Shown here one piece after another: positions 63,953-64,000 of a DNA stretch of 64,000 nucleotides. Position numbers and translations under genes: made by a program. How positions within the stretch are numbered: position 1 is the stretch's first letter; each line of letters opens with the position of its first letter. Below the pieces are notes generated by a model. The model was not told the DNA's origin. It ran no database searches and saw nothing but the letters and a program-made list of their open reading frames with translations. Source of the stretch: Primorskyibacter sedentarius (GTDB taxonomy: Bacteria > Pseudomonadota > Alphaproteobacteria > Rhodobacterales > Rhodobacteraceae); assembly GCF_004342065.1 (NCBI RefSeq), contig NZ_SLZU01000010.1:102220-166219 (forward strand). Reading direction: 5' to 3'.

Positions 63953-63990
63953 ATACGACGTCGTTACTGACGTGGATAACGACGTCGTAT
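63953..63990. repeat. Perfect 14-bp inverted repeat at the right edge
   Basis: ATACGACGTCGTTA (63953-63966) and TAACGACGTCGTAT (63977-63990) flank a 10-bp centre. Each arm holds the palindrome ACGACGTCGT. It could be an operator for a regulator such as an antitoxin, a hairpin, or part of a mobile element end. Nothing downstream is available to decide. Confidence 0.6.
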
Positions 63991-64000
63991 GCGGCGAGGG

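Overview
The window looks like chromosomal DNA of a high-GC alphaproteobacterium of the Rhodobacteraceae (Roseobacter/Rhodobacter group). The evidence is MipZ next to an RpoHII-type sigma factor, DUF1467, DUF2125, DUF4170 and DUF6455 proteins, a complex I NDUFA9-type protein, MeaB plus methylmalonyl-CoA epimerase, and the rpmH-rnpA-yidD cluster. Genes are dense, mostly in short operons with 1-4 bp overlaps. Most of the window is core metabolism and information processing. Accessory or decaying DNA is limited to about 18.4-22.4 kb and to the right edge.

Layout. 0-2.7 kb: the 3' end of a Hint-domain protein, a FadR/GntR regulator and a family 4 glycosyltransferase. 2.9-7.6 kb: leuS-lptE-holA and a glutathione transferase. 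7.7-11.8 kb: an MscS channel with a BaiN-like flavoprotein, then an SDR with an enoyl-CoA hydratase homologue. 12-18.4 kb: a DUF2125 protein, then an envelope-related run of pmbA, a CysQ-like phosphatase, DUF4170, a divergent WaaA and LpxK. 18.6-22.4 kb: a stress cluster with a Deg protease, three tandem Hsp20 genes and a decayed FtsH-like N-terminus. 22.5-26.2 kb: tRNA-Arg, a histidine kinase, and a disulfide reductase paired with a VTT membrane protein. 26.3-29.8 kb: rpmH, rnpA, yidD, ttcA and an EAL protein. 30-36.6 kb: yidC-MOSC-engB on the minus strand, argB-ferredoxin-SixA on the plus strand, and a copper chaperone pair. 36.7-44.6 kb: rpmB, a hydrolase, meaB, an M3 peptidase, then coaBC-dut-ThiF and chaN. 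44.6-52.5 kb: rpoHII, mipZ, carB and aspS. 52.6-62.1 kb: a REP-like repeat, hemerythrin, a DUF1800/DUF1501 pair, GNAT, a response regulator, methylmalonyl-CoA epimerase, DUF1467, EI24, a nitroreductase, DUF167, an M48 lipoprotein and three DUF6455 genes. 62.1-64 kb: NDUFA9-like, tRNA-Leu(CAG) and a truncated integrase.

The points most worth a second look are these. (1) The first of the three DUF6455 genes is broken by a perfect 14-bp tandem duplication; removing one copy restores the same C-x2-C-x5-C-x17-C spacing seen in its two neighbours, and an FNR-like box lies upstream of the group. (2) rpoHII has a sigma-E-like promoter (TGATCC, 18 bp, TATTAC) and overlaps a ChaN-like gene. (3) The hsp20 x3/degP cluster faces an FtsH-like remnant, which suggests a decayed stress-tolerance locus. 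(4) An integrase stub directly follows tRNA-Leu(CAG) and is followed by a long palindrome at the window edge. No CRISPR array, rRNA operon or intact transposase was seen.
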